From the NCBI GenBank assembly GCA_002964805.2, contig PUDQ02000001.1, forward strand, positions 8,704,001 through 8,768,000: DNA of 64,000 nucleotides. The letters are read 5' to 3'. The translations under genes were made by a program, and so were the position numbers. Below, in pieces: positions 21,525-34,204 of the stretch (position 1 is its first letter; every line of letters begins with the position of its first letter). The notes beneath the pieces were generated by a model, which had not been told where the DNA came from, made no database searches, and saw only the letters and a program-made list of their open reading frames with translations. Source of the DNA: Trametes villosa. Lineage: Eukaryota; Basidiomycota; Agaricomycetes; Polyporales; Polyporaceae.

Positions 21525-24500
21525 CTACTCTGCGATCTTGACGGCACAGGTCCCGCCGTCGGCCAGCAGACCCAGCGGACCGACGACGCCCCGTCTGAAC
21601 ACTTCGGGAGCCCGTTCGAACGGTACCACCTTGCCCTCCTCAGGGGTCGCGCTGCTTGTCGTACCCGAGCCACTTCCTCCCACCCACGGCCGCAACCAGC
21701 CGTTCTCCGCCATGCGCACGACGGCGCCCAGCGAGTCACGCACGTCCTCGCCCTCAAAGTCGACGTCCGCGGCGACGCTGACCCATGCGTACCCGACGAT
21801 GCGCTTCGACTTTCCAGAGATGCTCGCACTCCGCCCGAGCGACGCAGGAGCGCCCTTTGCCGGGCTGCTGGAGGACGTGGACATCGAGCGGCGGAGAGAT
21901 CGCAGACCTGAGCGGAGGTTGTCTTGCGCGGTGGGGATAGCACGATGCGGGGTGTCACCGACGAGCGTCGTGAACTGCGCGTGCGAGACGGTCTTGCCCT
22001 TCAGCTTGCTCGGCCTATGGTTCGGGTCCGCATGCTCTGTGTCGGTGTGGGACTGCTGCGAGTGTGCACCGTTCAGCTTGAGCTCGGAGCGTGACGCGAG
22101 GGATACAGAGGAGCGCCCTGCCGCGGCCGTCCAGTCCGTCACGAGCAACCGCTGGGACGCCTCCCAGACCGCGACGCCGCCGACAGTGTCGAGCACTGCG
22201 TCGAACGACTGCGCCTCCTCTGCAAGCCGCCGGAGGACGTCGAGCGGCTCCCCGACACAGATGTCCTCCACGCCCCACGCGCGCAGCCGGGCTTCGACCT
22301 GCTCGCGCCGGCTCGGCACGTTCGCTTTGCCCTTGCCCTTATTCTTCGATGGTGACGAACGTACGATGTCCACGGACGCTTTGCGCGCGTCTTCGCTGGG
22401 GTCGTACACGGCAGACTCGGGAATCTGGACGCAGACGCGGACACCGCGGCGAGCGAGCATCTGCACGGCGAGCGCGCCGCAGCCGTCGTGGCCTTGTAGA
22501 ACAAGCGCGCGTACATCGGGTCTCTTCTCTTCCCGTGGTGAACGAGGCGCGAGGACGTCTGTGAATGTCCGGATGGCTCGGTGCGCTGGGACGCCGCAGA
22601 GGGGAAGTAATGCGAGCTCTTCGAGGGTGAGTGGAGGGGGTGCAAGTGGTGACGATGCGTAGGGCATGGCGCCATTCACAGGAAGCGATGTACTTCGCAT
22701 ATGTGCACGTCGTCGAGGTGGGAAGAGCGACACCGATCGCGCTCGAGGTTGTGGGGCGCGGTGGACGCGATGGCGTTCGACGAGAATAAACTCGGCAAGG
22801 GCACCACACTGTACATACAATTAGCATATGCTCCAATAGCTCGCATATATCGAGGTAAAATGGGCGGGGGTGGATGGGGAAGGGTGTAGGGCGACATAGA
22901 TACAAGTAACTTACCTTTCGCACATCCAGCAGCCCGACGACCCACTCTCCGCGCCTGCACACCTCTGCAGACACTGCCCAACCGCATTCCACCACCTTCC
23001 CGACGAAGCTACGCCCTGGGATGAAGCCTGCCTTCCCACCTCCGATGCCCTTCCCGCCTCCCATACCGCTACCTCCGTTCATCCCAGACTTCTCGTGGAC
23101 GATGAGTGAATCCAGAGTGTCGAGGCCCACAGCATGAATCTGGACGAGCACATGGGATTCTGGTACGTACGTCGGCGGGGAGACATGTGCGGTGAATGCG
23201 ACCGGTAGAGGGAGGCTACCCTGCAGATGCACCGGCGTCGCGCTTTCTCGCCGCTTTGGCTTGAGGCTAAGCGTGAACGACCGGCCGAGAGTGATGGAGA
23301 AGGATCGACGAGACTTGGATGGAGCTGAGATCGGCGACGAGCCATGCGACACAGTCGCCGCCACGCCGCGGATAACTTCGATGGTACACATGCTAGACTG
23401 TGCAACGCCTGCGCGCACGAGATCGACATGGCCCTCGGCCGTAGTCTTGCCTTTCGCGTTGGAGTAACCGGCATGTGGTAGGGTCAGGCCGGTGTACCCG
23501 CCATTCGGGGTGGATGAGGACGAGGGGAATGGTGTAGGGAGGGAATGTGTGGGTAGATCTGCAGAAGCCGGGCCACCAGGGCGGAAATAGGACTGTGCGG
23601 TCGAGACTGTTTGTCGTTGCCCCCTGGCATACTTTTGTAAGCGCGCATCGGGGGTACTTTCGTGAGTTGATTCGGAGAGGGGTGGGCTGACGTCCTGCAA
23701 GTCCGCGGGGAGAGTGGTTGCCTTGGCGAGAGGAGAAGGCGGGACTGAATGTGGCGGGGTATCCATCATGGGAGTCGATGCTCGGCTCGGCTCACTGCTG
23801 CTAAAGCCCGTACTCCCCTCCTCGCTTTCGTCCTCCTCCCATAGCGCAGACATGCGTCCTCGCGAACGGCGAGAGTGTTTACTTCTGCGCTCCGCCTTAG
23901 CGCCTGAGCGTCCTGGCCTCCGTACAGGTGGTGCCGGGTACGCGCTCGGCCCATCGAGTTCGAGTGGGGGAGGAAGCTGGAAGTCCGGTGCCATGATTCT
24001 GGAGCGCCTCTTGGGGGTAACCCCGGACGCGGCGGGCATCTTCGGCGGCGTGAGCCATCGCGCATCCTGCTCCCAGTCTTGGTCGGTGTACGTGAGCTTG
24101 CGAACCTCTTCCCGCGAGCGCTTGCGGACGGTGCTCGCGCTCGAGCGCGTGGATGTCGACGATGCCGACTTGCTGCCGGATGACGTAGGCCGCGTCCGCG
24201 AGCTTGACGCGATGGTGATGGCTTCAACTTGGGCCCGAGGTACACCTCGGTCCGAGTTCGCTGGTGTCGTGAGCTGCGTGGACGCTGTCTGCGTTGGCGA
24301 GGAGAACACCGAGGGTGAGCCCTCGCCGCTTGTGGAGGAGGCCACCGAGGATATTGAAGAGCCCGAGGGCGTGCGGGAGACGGGAGCGGAGTCTGGATCG
24401 GCCTCAGGCACAGTAGGCACAGCAAGGCGTCCCCCAGATGCTTTGGAGTGTAAGGGGAGGAGGGCAGAAGCTAATGCATGCGGCTCGAGCATAGCGGTCG

Positions 24501-25218
24501 CGGAGGAAGTTCGGGACATACGAGGGGAGGAAGCGATGGACGTGCGGGGGGTGTAGAAGACGGTCTCCCCGTCCTCGTCGTCCTCGGTGCTGTCCTCCAC
24601 GTCGCCCTCGTTCCCCCGGCTGCTCGGCGTCCGGGTCCTGCTCGAGCTTGAGGCGGCGCGGGACTCGCGCGCAGAAGTGCTCACAGACGAGAGCGATGTG
24701 CGGGTGTGAAGCTGGGAATTGTGCGCGCGGGCTCGCTCGCCGTCGGCATTCTTGAATGATACGAACGAGGAAGATGACGCGATGGAGTGGATTCCGGACC
24801 GTTTGCGCTATCATCGCGGCCGTTCAAATCAGTTAAATGGGGCAGATAAGCCCCGAGGGCCGACGGCAGAGAGACGGGGGCGAAAAGCACTCACCGCCGC
24901 ACTTCGTCGCGATGCCGCGGCCGATGCGGTCTGCGAGCTCCCTAGCGAACCGCTTGCGCCGTCCGATGAGACTGCAGAGAGCGATGGCGGGCGTCCTGCG
25001 GCCCTAGATGGCTGGTGCTGCTCGGTGTCGGAGTTCCCAGGCGTCGTCGCGCTGTCGAACCCAGACTCGGAGCAGCTGAAGTGGCCCGGGAGGACCCTGG
25101 TGGCGTTGGCGATGCGCAACAGCTCGTCTTTCGTGGAGTGGTACTCGCGCTCGGCGGGGTGGTGGTACGTCTGCGAGGGCTTGCCCAGGATGGTCTGGAG
25201 GAGGGTGGGCTTTGGCAT
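21525..25218 (-). CDS. Long disordered protein with C-terminal MDR (zinc-less alcohol dehydrogenase / quinone reductase-like) domain, 1147 aa
   Basis: Three exons (25218-24895, 24750-22915, 22808-21525) total 3444 bases. Residues 1 to about 600 are low-complexity and rich in Ser, Thr and Pro with basic clusters, beginning MPKPTLLQTILGKPSQTYHH. From about residue 640 a GroES-like fold appears: SHVLVQIHAVGLDTLDSLIV, a Gly-rich insert (MNGGSGMGGGKGIGGGKAGF), then IPGRSFVGKVVECGW. Across intron 2 it continues CGALAEFILVERHRV, LPLCGVPAHRAIRTF, and a Rossmann segment ALVLQGHDGCGALAVQMLAR (a diverged GxGxxG), then FDAVLDTVGG and a C-terminal VVPFERAPEVFRRG. Zinc ligands of true ADHs are not apparent. 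NAD(P)H-dependent reductase activity is inferred from fold only; the long tail suggests a scaffold or regulatory role. I believe comparable long architectures occur in other Agaricomycetes. Confidence 0.82.
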
Positions 25219-27138
25219 CGGCCGTTACGATGTCGACGGGGGCGTGCTGGGAGTTTTCACACAGAGTTTGGGCGCATGCAGCCGGCCAATGTCGTCGTCG
25301 ACGTCGAGAAGCGTGGGCATGCCGGCGACCCGCGCGAGCCCATGTCCGCGTGGCTGACTTTGGCGCCCATAATATTATGACGTTTGTGGCGGATGATCGC
25401 GCTGCTCGACGTCGTCCGCAGCGTCGACGGTCTTCAACTCAACCACCAGGCTGACTAGACGCTATATGCATGCTGCTACTCCCCGAAACGCACTATTCTA
25501 ACCAGCGAGCCATGTCGGATACCAGCATTGACCATCGACATGGTTGTCGCTTCACCGCATGGTGGGTCTTCTAGTCTACAATAAACTCATCTGTTCAGCC
25601 TCGTGCTGGTGGCCGGGCGGACCGCACGCTTCTCGTGGCCACGGACATGCCTTGTATGCTATCTCGCATGCCCAGGAGAGGATACAGCCCTGCCTGCCGT
25701 GCGAGATCGTCGGCCTCACCGTGGGACCACAACCTTGTGGGCGACATTCGTACCGACGAATCTGCGGCGCGCGTGAAGCACAGGACTTGCCAGCCTCCGT
25801 GTTCAGCGAGAGCTGTTGTGCGGCGGACGTGCGCATTCTTGTGCTTTGAACGGTGCCTGGTGAGTGCTCTTTGAATGCGCTATGTATAAAAGCTTGCTCA
25901 CACCCTCCCCTCATCAGATGCGGTAAGCAGCCTCTGAGAGGCTACACCGATGCAATGAATTCAGTTCGATCCCTATATATCTCCCCGAAGATCGAAGACC
26001 TCCGTCTCCGTCAACGCGCGAAGAGTGGATCCGTTGCCACACGACGAGCAGCCACCGGTGCCCGCTCGCGACAAGTTCACCCCAGAGCTATTCAGCGCGC
26101 GCGCGACATTCGACGCTCGTACAGCGCATACGCGGACACCCACACCTGTGGGACGTTGTCAGAAACGAGGCCGTCCGTTTCTCCGCTCCGCCGTGTATCC
26201 GTGCGCACGACTTTGGCTCAGCTCAGCCTATGCAATACCAGCATGCCCAACGAGTCGCGCAGCATCCCAACGCTACGAGAGGCCGCACTGGATAATCAGG
26301 AGACTTTCGAGGTCGAACCATGCCACTACGCCTACGGAGAAGGACGAGCCCCATAAGGCAAGTGCTCAAGAACCGAGCGCCTCTCTGTCCTCGGAAGTTT
26401 GCACGAGGCGACAAACCAGGAACATCGACATACCCATCGGGCTAGGTATATGCGCAGGTCTCAGCCCCCCGGCGCATCCACACGCCATACCACTTTGCTT
26501 CTAGTGTCGGGCCGTCGGCGTTGCGATTGCGGCGGACATAGGGCCAAGTCGGACCCGATCTCGACATTGCACTGGCAATAAACACGCAAGAGGATGATGT
26601 TTAGGCACGATATATTGCAGCAAGAGACAGGAAAGAGGATCGTACGGAGACAAGCAACGAAACGACGACGACGACGGGAGGGAGGGGGAGAGGGGAGACG
26701 AGGCCGGTTCACTAAAGGACATGTAGTGCTAACTGAATACTCTTATACGCTTAATGTACTTCGTCATACGGAACCTGCCCGCGCTGCATGCACCACCACC
26801 ATCACTACTCCAAGCAGAGCGCACCGACGACCAAGCATAACACCCCTTCATCATACACCGTACAACAGCATGTACAACAACCAACTCGCGCATGTAGTCC
26901 AAGTCCATCGCGCACGACGCGCACCGCGGGCGAGCGGCGTCCACTGCGGGGTTCCCGGCCGCGTGTATATGGCCTCCCGGCGAACGCCCCGCCCACAACG
27001 CTATCGCGCACGAGCACCCCCCACCACCGCCCTCGGCGCGGAGGGCCCAAGCCCCCAATGAATGCGCACAGCGGTGAAAGCGCTGCGGGGTGGAGGGGGG
27101 GCGAAGCCGAGAGCACGAGCATGGGCACGGGGGCAGGC
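25219..27138. other. Intergenic region upstream of the MDR gene / downstream of the bZIP gene
   Basis: 1.9 kb. Both flanking genes are minus strand, so the left part is the MDR promoter and the right part the bZIP 3' UTR. A (CGA)n-like purine tract lies near 26660-26700. Open frames at 25544-26500 lack domains and splice logic; I see no gene. Confidence 0.5.
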
Positions 27139-28904
27139 CTAGTAGCCGTACCCGCGCCCGCCGCCGCCGACCATCGCGACCGCGCTCTTCCCTGGTGGCG
27201 GGAGGCTGACGTTCACGCTGACCGGGGGGCCGTTGGGGCCGACGCCGCCGTGGCCGCCCGCGTTCACGCCGTTGACGGCGCCGCCGACGTTGAGCCCGCC
27301 GTTCGCGCCGGAGACGGGCAGCGGCACGGGCTGGCCGACCGCGGCGGCGCCGACGAGCGCGGACAGCCGGGCGATCTCTTCTCGCGAGGCGACGAGCGCA
27401 GAGGTCAGCCGCTCGTTCTCGTTCGAGAGGTACTCGACTTTTGCCTGCAGCTGAGCGAGCCATGCCTTCTTTCGTTGCCGGCATTTGAGCGCAGCTGCGA
27501 GAGAATGGCGAATTCAGTTTCGAGGACGATGTGGATGTGAGATGCGCGCAGATACTGACCTTGTCGGTTGCGCTCGAGGAAGTTCCTCCGCTTCTCCTCC
27601 TCCGTCTCTGGCTTCTTCGGTTGTCCGCCCTTCTTTCCACCAGACGTGGGCGATGTCGCCTGCAGCATGAGATCATCGTCGTCTTCCTCCTCCTCTTCGC
27701 CGAAGCCGATGCTTTCTGAGCGTCCACGCTTGCTCCGGCTCGTGCTGGTGCTCGCGTTCGAGCGTGTACGCTTCGCAGCCGCGCTCTTGCCCGCGGGCTG
27801 CTGTGGAGCGAACTCGGGGCTCTCGGCGGGCGGCGAGCCCTCGAAGGTGCTCTTCCGCTTTGTTCCCCGCTTGCCGTTGGCGGGAGCGATCCCGTTCCCA
27901 TTTGTTGGGGGTGGAGGGATGGCGTTTGTCTGTGCATTGGCGGCGGCCGCCTGCGCCTGCTCCCGCTTAGTAAGCTCCTGGTGGGCCTGAGAAAGGAGGA
28001 AGAGGCCGTTTGTTGAGTTGGTAGCGGCCTCTGCGGCGGAGGTGACGTAGGAGCCCGCGACGGTAGTTGGGGGTTCATTCCGTGCGTGGGCTCCATAGGC
28101 GGTGTGCGACATGGATAGGGGCGAAGGATTGGTGGGGGATGTGCTTGTGTGGCCTCCTGGTAGAGCACCGGTGATTGCGGAGAGGGTGTTGGGGGTGATG
28201 GTAGCAACATTCGAGAGGGACGCAGCGGAATTGGAGCTCATGAGCTGCAGCCAAGCGGCGGTACCAGGAGATGGTGGGGGGAAGACGGAACCAATGATTG
28301 GGGTGAGACCCGTGCCCGGAGTGAGGCCTGTACGGGGAGTGAGCCCAGTACGGAAGGTGGTGGGGTCAAAGGCAGGGAGTGGATGATCGTTGTTGGAGTT
28401 CGGCTGGGGGCCTGCGAGCATGGCAGGTGAGAGGGGCCCAGACCTGAGCGAGTTGGAGAGGCCGGCGGAGGAAAAGCCCCAGGCGTAGGAGGAGTCGGAG
28501 GGCGAGTTTATGGCATCGATGGGGGGCAGGGTGGGTTTTGGGGCGTCGTCGCGGTCGTTTGCCTTGGAGGACGGGCGAGAGTCATCGTGGGAGGAGCGGG
28601 AGGCGGAGGAGCGGGCGGCGGAGTCGGGGCTCTGCTGCTGTGTGCGGAGGGAGGAGTCGTTCGTCGGGCGGGCGAAGGACTGCTCGAAGGGATTGGGCTC
28701 GAGATCGAAGTTGCTCCGCTTGGGCTTGGGGGGCGGACGCTGCTGGCCGTTGGGCGGGGGCGGGTTCTGGGGGGAGGCGCCGTTTGCTGGCGGGGGCGGG
28801 GAGTCGGGGGCGGTGGAGTTGGCTGGAATGACGTTGTTGTCTGGCGGGGCGTCCTGGCCCTGGGCGGTGCGCTGTGGACTGGCAGCAAGGTCTGGAGAGC
28901 TCAT
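27139..28904 (-). CDS. ATF/CREB-type bZIP transcription factor (Atf1-like), 566 aa
   Basis: Two exons: 28904-27560 and 27494-27139, with a 65-base intron GTCAGT..TCGCAG that splits the basic region. The spliced basic region reads EEEKRRNFLERNRQ then AALKCRQRKKAWLAQLQAKV, followed by leucine heptads (EYLSNENERLTSALVASREEI ARLSALV, in two pieces). The N-R-x-A-A-x-K-C-R pattern is the ATF/CREB signature. Near the N-terminus, SNFDLEPNPFEQSF matches the osmotic-stress motif of fungal Atf1/Aft1 proteins, and three TGLTP repeats occur around residues 190-210. A nuclear-localisation-like cluster (GKRGTKRK, KSAAAKRTRS) lies before an acidic patch. In other fungi such factors bind CRE sites (TGACGT) and act under a stress MAP kinase; that role here is inferred. 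The C-terminus is Gly/Val-rich, ending GRGYGY. Confidence 0.93.
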
Positions 28905-31900
28905 GACGTTCTGCGTGCAAGGGAAGCAACTCGCTCGGGAGAGGATGACGACGAGAGTAGAGTCGTGAAATCACCAATCGCCCCCTGAGCCTAATGACGA
29001 ACGCTGACGTCGTTATGTACACCCTTCCATCAGCGGAGCTCAAACCCACGCACAAAAAAGCCCCCCGCCACCCCGCTAGCCCCCGGGGTCCCCGCCCCGA
29101 AAGAGCGTCCCGGTGGAGAGAGTTCCGTCGTCCCTCGCACGTCTGTGCCCAGTCCCGTCGACTACAAAGCCCACGCCCGACACGCCGCCCCCGCCGCCGC
29201 ATCCCTGTCAACGCTCGCGCACAGCTCCCGCTCTGGCCAGGGCCTCTTTTCGTCTCCCGCCTCGTGTCGCTCAGCGTTCTGCGCGTCCTGGCAGCGTGCA
29301 TTGATCTCAACAGTCACTTTTGACTCTTTCGGGCCATCTTCTCACCGACCTCTTGCGTGATGCGGTCTAGGCCCGCCCGTTTTCTGCAAACTTTGTCTGC
29401 AAATCTGTCGGCATCTTCCCGCGCCGCCACCGTCACTCCCTCGTTCAGATCGCTGCCCCGCATCGCGTCTTCCTCCGCGCCCTGCTCTCTCCCCCGACCT
29501 CGTCCTCTGCTCTCCTCCGAGCCTTAGTCAACGCCTGTGCCGGTTGCGCCTCTGTCGGCGAGGCTATCTTGAGCACGCCTGTACGCTGAGCCGTTCCAAC
29601 AGAACGTTCCCGCCGTCTGCATCTCTGCCACAAGGCTGCCATCGATCCTCCCCTGTTGATCCGCTCAGCCCTCTCTCCGCCGCGTGACCGTCCTCATTCC
29701 CGCCAGCATCCTGGCCCTCTCTATTCAACCCGCGTCGCATGCGACCGCGCCCTGTTTGCCGCGCCGCGCACTCTCCGTACGGTGTGCTCTGACTGCGCAC
29801 ACCCACCGCACGCACTCATGTCCGCACGTCTCGAGACGTCATGGGTGCGTGTTGCCCCTTGCGACCCCGGTCTCCCACTCGCTCCCCGCCGACCTGGGTT
29901 CGGGGCGGCTCTTCCTTGCGCGGTGCCTGTTACAGCCGCCTACTCCCACGTGTATGTAACCGAATGTACATACGAGCGCGGCACGCCCGGAATCTATAAA
30001 GCTTTCTATCTTCCATCTGCCGCCCTGTTGCTTTCGTCCCAGCGCTGGTGCCGTATACATTCAAGCAATGGTGACGGAGCGCACATGCTAATGAAAATTG
30101 CAGCATTGCACAACGCGCATCACAGAACTTCTTTGTCTAAACGCTGCCCATGCTCTAGAATCGAGCGCATCCGCACATACATTCCTCGCGGGATGCACCT
30201 CCGACACGAACATGCGTACAGGTGCGTCTAGCAATGTCTTTGCCCACATCACGCTATGCAGCGCAGATAGCAATGTTAGCGCGGTTGAGGCACAAAGCTT
30301 CTCCACCGCCTCCCGCTACCTTTCTCCGCTCGTCCTATGGTGCTCTCCCAAGCAAAGTTCAGCTCCCAGCCTCACAGTCTCATGCTCCCGCTTCGGCTCT
30401 TCTCCAAGTTGCAGCTCGAACGGCGATCACTACGAAGCGTCTCAAGTTACAATCCCGAACTCTACCAATAGCACGGTGCATGCCAATAACATTCCTGGAT
30501 CGCCGCCCTGCTCGCCCATTCATGCTGCACCGCATGCACATCTGCCGCCAGGGCTACTGGCCGCCCAGGCACATTCGCCGCCGTTCGCGAGTACTGCAGA
30601 GCGCTGCTGCACAGGTGGTCGGCCCCGACGGGAGCGGGCCCTGCGCACGTCCGGAGGCTGCCCGTATTTTGGCACATCCGGGTGCGATCGAGCTGTGCGG
30701 CAAACGGGAGGAACATCCAAACGTTCGACGTCAAGTAAACATGCACTCCGATTCGGGGAAATCTCCTCCGGTACGTGCACAGCCATGTCTCTATTGCGCA
30801 CCGCTGTACATAGTGATGACAGCTGCTGTAGATCGGAATTGTTGACTTGTCGAGGATCGCTGGATACTGGAATCTACAGCGGTGCTGCGTTTCACTGTCC
30901 AGGCCGCCGGTACGACAGATAATGATGCACATTGCAGTTGTTGCACGCTCGTCGGGTGCGCATACTGGCATATTGTCCGACATCGGGATTTCAGTACTGC
31001 AGTACCCAAGACAAGCTCCCCTGGAATACCGAACCTCCTCCTCCGAGTCGCACGGAGCGTTCGAAAGCAGTCGCGATTCCATACACAAACTCCTTCCCGC
31101 GTCCGTAGCACGCGGTAAGCCCGCCGCATGCCCCACCACACTTCTACGCAAGTATACGCCTCCGAATCTGGGCCTCTTGAAGCCGTGTATGAGCGTTCCC
31201 GTGAGAGAAGAGAAGGCTTCGTGCGCGGCGCCGCGGATGCCGCCCGTCTATCGCGACCTGGATGCGGGCGATTCCCGGGCTCGGAACCTCCGCACACCAT
31301 GTGGTGCGTGCGCCGTGGTGCGCGGTGGACGAGGCTGCTCTCGAACGGGTTACGGGATGCGTGAGGAAGAGATAAGCCCGAGGACTTGTCGCTCCCTGGT
31401 TAACTCGCGATGGAATCCCCGCTTAGGATGTCTGGCCGTACATAGCCTCTGTACGTACTTATTATTGGCGCCCGGTGTGAATGGAAGAAGGTTCGGAGCG
31501 CCCGTCGATGTGAGCGTGCCGCCCCGTTTCCGCCTCCGGAGTCCGAACCCTCCGCGGCCGAGGTCATCGCCTCCGACGCTGCGTCTTGCGAGCTGGGGCG
31601 AGCATCGTGCGCACCCGCCGCCGTAGCGGTACACCGCATACACGACGGCGCCACCTGCACACTGTCTCCCAACCTGATGAGAGAACAGTAGCAATGTGTT
31701 ACGGCAAGGGACACTTACATCCCTCGGTGACCTAATCTCGGACGTCGCTCGGTCGAGTCCGGGCGCGACGTGCACACCGCCGTCCGGTGACCCACAGCCG
31801 CCACTGACCAGCGCCCGCTCTATCCGAGCGACGGGCCAGAGAGGGCCCAGGCAGGGCTCTTCCCCCGCGCGACGGTCCCCGCTTGCTTGCATGCTTGCAC

Positions 31901-34204
31901 GCCTGTCTACATGGCGGGATCCGCGGCGCTCGGGACGGGCAGTGTGCGTTCCCTGCGCTCGGCGCGGGCAGCTTCTTTGCCCTGTCGATGCGGCAGGCAC
32001 CCGAGATGGCAGCGGGAGTGCTGACCCCGGAGGGGCGGATATTTCGGACGTCGCTTGCCCCGCTTTCGGGAGCCCATCGTGCGGGAAGGATGCGGGGTCG
32101 CGGTACGCGTGCAAGCGTGGTCGTATGGGTGACCCTGTGGGGTATACTCATGTGGTGATCGTGAGTGCGTTGTTTGGGAATCGCGCGTACGTACAAATGG
32201 GAGAGCTGTCGCAGCCATCGGGCTCGACTCACTAGCAGCCTTGCGCGAGCAGGGCAATTCCCGTCCCAATCGGAATCCCCCCCGCACGCTGTAAGCAGCG
32301 AAACGAAGCAGCGCAGTGGACGTCGGACTCGGGACCTGGCCCCGCCAACGCGCCGGAATCGTTGTATTGCATCGGCAAATATTCCAGACCGCGCTGCCAT
32401 ACGAAGCAGTCCAGTACGCTTGTTTGACACCTCCCGGGCGGCAGCTTTGCGAGCTCGGCGCCGACGTCCAGCCAATCGCGGTGTCGGGGCCAATGACCTG
32501 CGGGGGCGCCGCAGCGTGATTGGGCGCGCGCGCTGGGATGTCGAAGTTGGCGTGTGCGGCAGAAGCTGTGTGTCGTTCCGGCATGGGAACGCTCTGGGGA
32601 TTGGTTGTGCGCACCTGGGATCTGGGCCTTGGAGGGCTGAGCAGCCGAGAGGAGGGCAGGTGCCGCTCCAATCGCATAGGAAGAAGACGGGCTAGCATGC
32701 GCAGGTCTCTTCGAGCTGCGAATGCGTCGGATCGCCCGAGCTTCCATCGCGTCGGATGCAGGCTCGACCGAGGGGCTTCTTCATACTAACGTACGTATTG
32801 CCTGCGGAGGATGGCCATAGGATCCGTTACGGGGATGATGAACCGCATGTACGAGCGAAGCCCTGCCTCGACGTCGATGAGTGACCGACGGATAGAAGAG
32901 AACGACTTGATACAGTGCGCTGTACCTGGAAAACGTGGTGTTGCAGTGTGAGACCGCAAGCTGCCAGTGGAACCGCGCTATACCTTCATCGACATCTAGG
33001 ACTCACCTGGTGAATTTGCAGGCACATGTCCCCAGGTGTGCAAGAAATCTTCCGGAAGGTTTAGACGTTCCCCGGGAAGTAGCGTCATGGCGTGCACAAT
33101 GCAGGCACAGAGTTCGTCTGCATCCGTGCTAGCTTGTCCGAATGTGTCGCGGGAGTTGCGCGCGCTCGGCCTCACGCGGAGTCGCTGAGGGCCAATAGCA
33201 GCGACGCACGGTTCAGGCTGAAGGTAGGATATCTCGGCTACGAACCCGCGATACTAGTATCTGCACATGGCGTCGAGGATCCTTGCCAGCACTAGCATCT
33301 ACGGGCAAGAAATTGCGGTGGGTCACTGACGGGTGCAACACGACAGGGTGATTGTTTCATGCTGCTAGCTCTGCGCAACCAGTCAGATTAGCGGCATGGG
33401 TCCGGAGGGTGACCAAAAAAACAGGACGTACGGCCTACTAGTCAGGCTCGGTTTGATGAGCCAGTTGCGCCAGAGCATCCGACAAATCCGGACCCTAAGG
33501 CGCTAGGACGTCGCCCTAGCCAATACACCCATATCTGTCAATGCCGGTATGTCCGTCAAGATCTTCTTGGGCGTTGACAGAGACCTAAGAGGCTGGTATA
33601 GCCCGCAAGATTGGCTGCGCTTTGATCGAGGGAGCCAATCGCGGGCGATGGACGATCGTAGCTTCTTCGAGGACCAGAGACTTTGAACGATGTCCGACTT
33701 GCATCGCGGGATTGTATCGCACGCGTGATTTCGAGGTACAGACCAGGTAGTTTAGATGGCAGGAATGGGCTTATGATCAGCGAGAAGCAGCCGCTGCGGA
33801 CGCCAATGAGGTACAGTACTTGATTCGGGTGAAGAGACGTTAACGCACCTGCTGCACGGATCTCGCTCGGGGTCACCTATCCATTCGTGCGTTCCAACGA
33901 GGATACCCTCGTCTCGAGATGCATTGGGCCGAGAGATCCAGCAGTGCATGCACAGAGCAACTCACCGTCTCGCCCAGGTACCGTGACTTTTGAGGGCGTC
34001 ATGGTGGTTCATCGTCAAGAACGCCACATCGTAGACACGAGTGCAAAAAGGATTCAAACCGCCACCACGGGCGCCTCTTAGCGGAGACGGCACTTGAAGC
34101 ACGGACTGGCAGGACCCGGGCAAGACCAGGACAATGATGCCGATAATCATACAACGCTGTGAACAGGCTTGCGGTTTGTACTCGGAGTCGATCTACCGTA
34201 CGTC
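28905..34204. other. 5.3 kb gene-poor region upstream of the bZIP gene
   Basis: The first few hundred bases (28905-29450, pyrimidine-rich on the plus strand near 29180-29500) are probably the bZIP 5' leader and promoter, including TGACGTC at about 29003-29011, a CRE-like site. The rest contains long open frames on both strands (for example 30098-30922 plus, 31350-32114 minus, 31907-32698 minus), but they overlap each other, have atypical composition and no recognisable motif. I support no gene here. A possible relic at 33960-34150 is listed separately. Confidence 0.5.
33962..34150 (-). pseudogene. Possible decayed coding fragment
   Basis: The minus-strand frame contains YDVAFLTMNHHDALKSHGTW, which reads like a real protein segment, but it is enclosed by unrelated sequence and no companion exons with proper splice sites were found. 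A second frame at 33876-33556 includes TPSEIRAAGALTSLHPNQVL. Both lie just downstream of the aldo-keto reductase stop (34205). They could be remnants of one gene or chance frames. Confidence 0.2.

Noticed and set aside
21538..24556. Plus-strand frames of 280-374 codons opposite the MDR gene
   Set aside because: Shadows of the minus-strand gene, whose three exons are in frame and contain Rossmann and GroES motifs.
26729..28210. 493-codon open frame antisense-type shadow on the minus strand over the bZIP gene
   Set aside because: Out of frame with the bZIP coding sequence, rich in Arg/Pro/Ser from GC bias, and without domains; the bZIP frame has conserved motifs and splice sites.
30098..32698. 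Several overlapping 170-270 codon frames on both strands
   Set aside because: They overlap mutually, lack recognisable motifs, consistent splice structure or coding-like composition.
34021..34095. tRNA-like B-box (GGTTTGAATCC on the minus strand)
   Set aside because: The flanks do not pair into a T-stem or acceptor stem, and no matching A-box is present.
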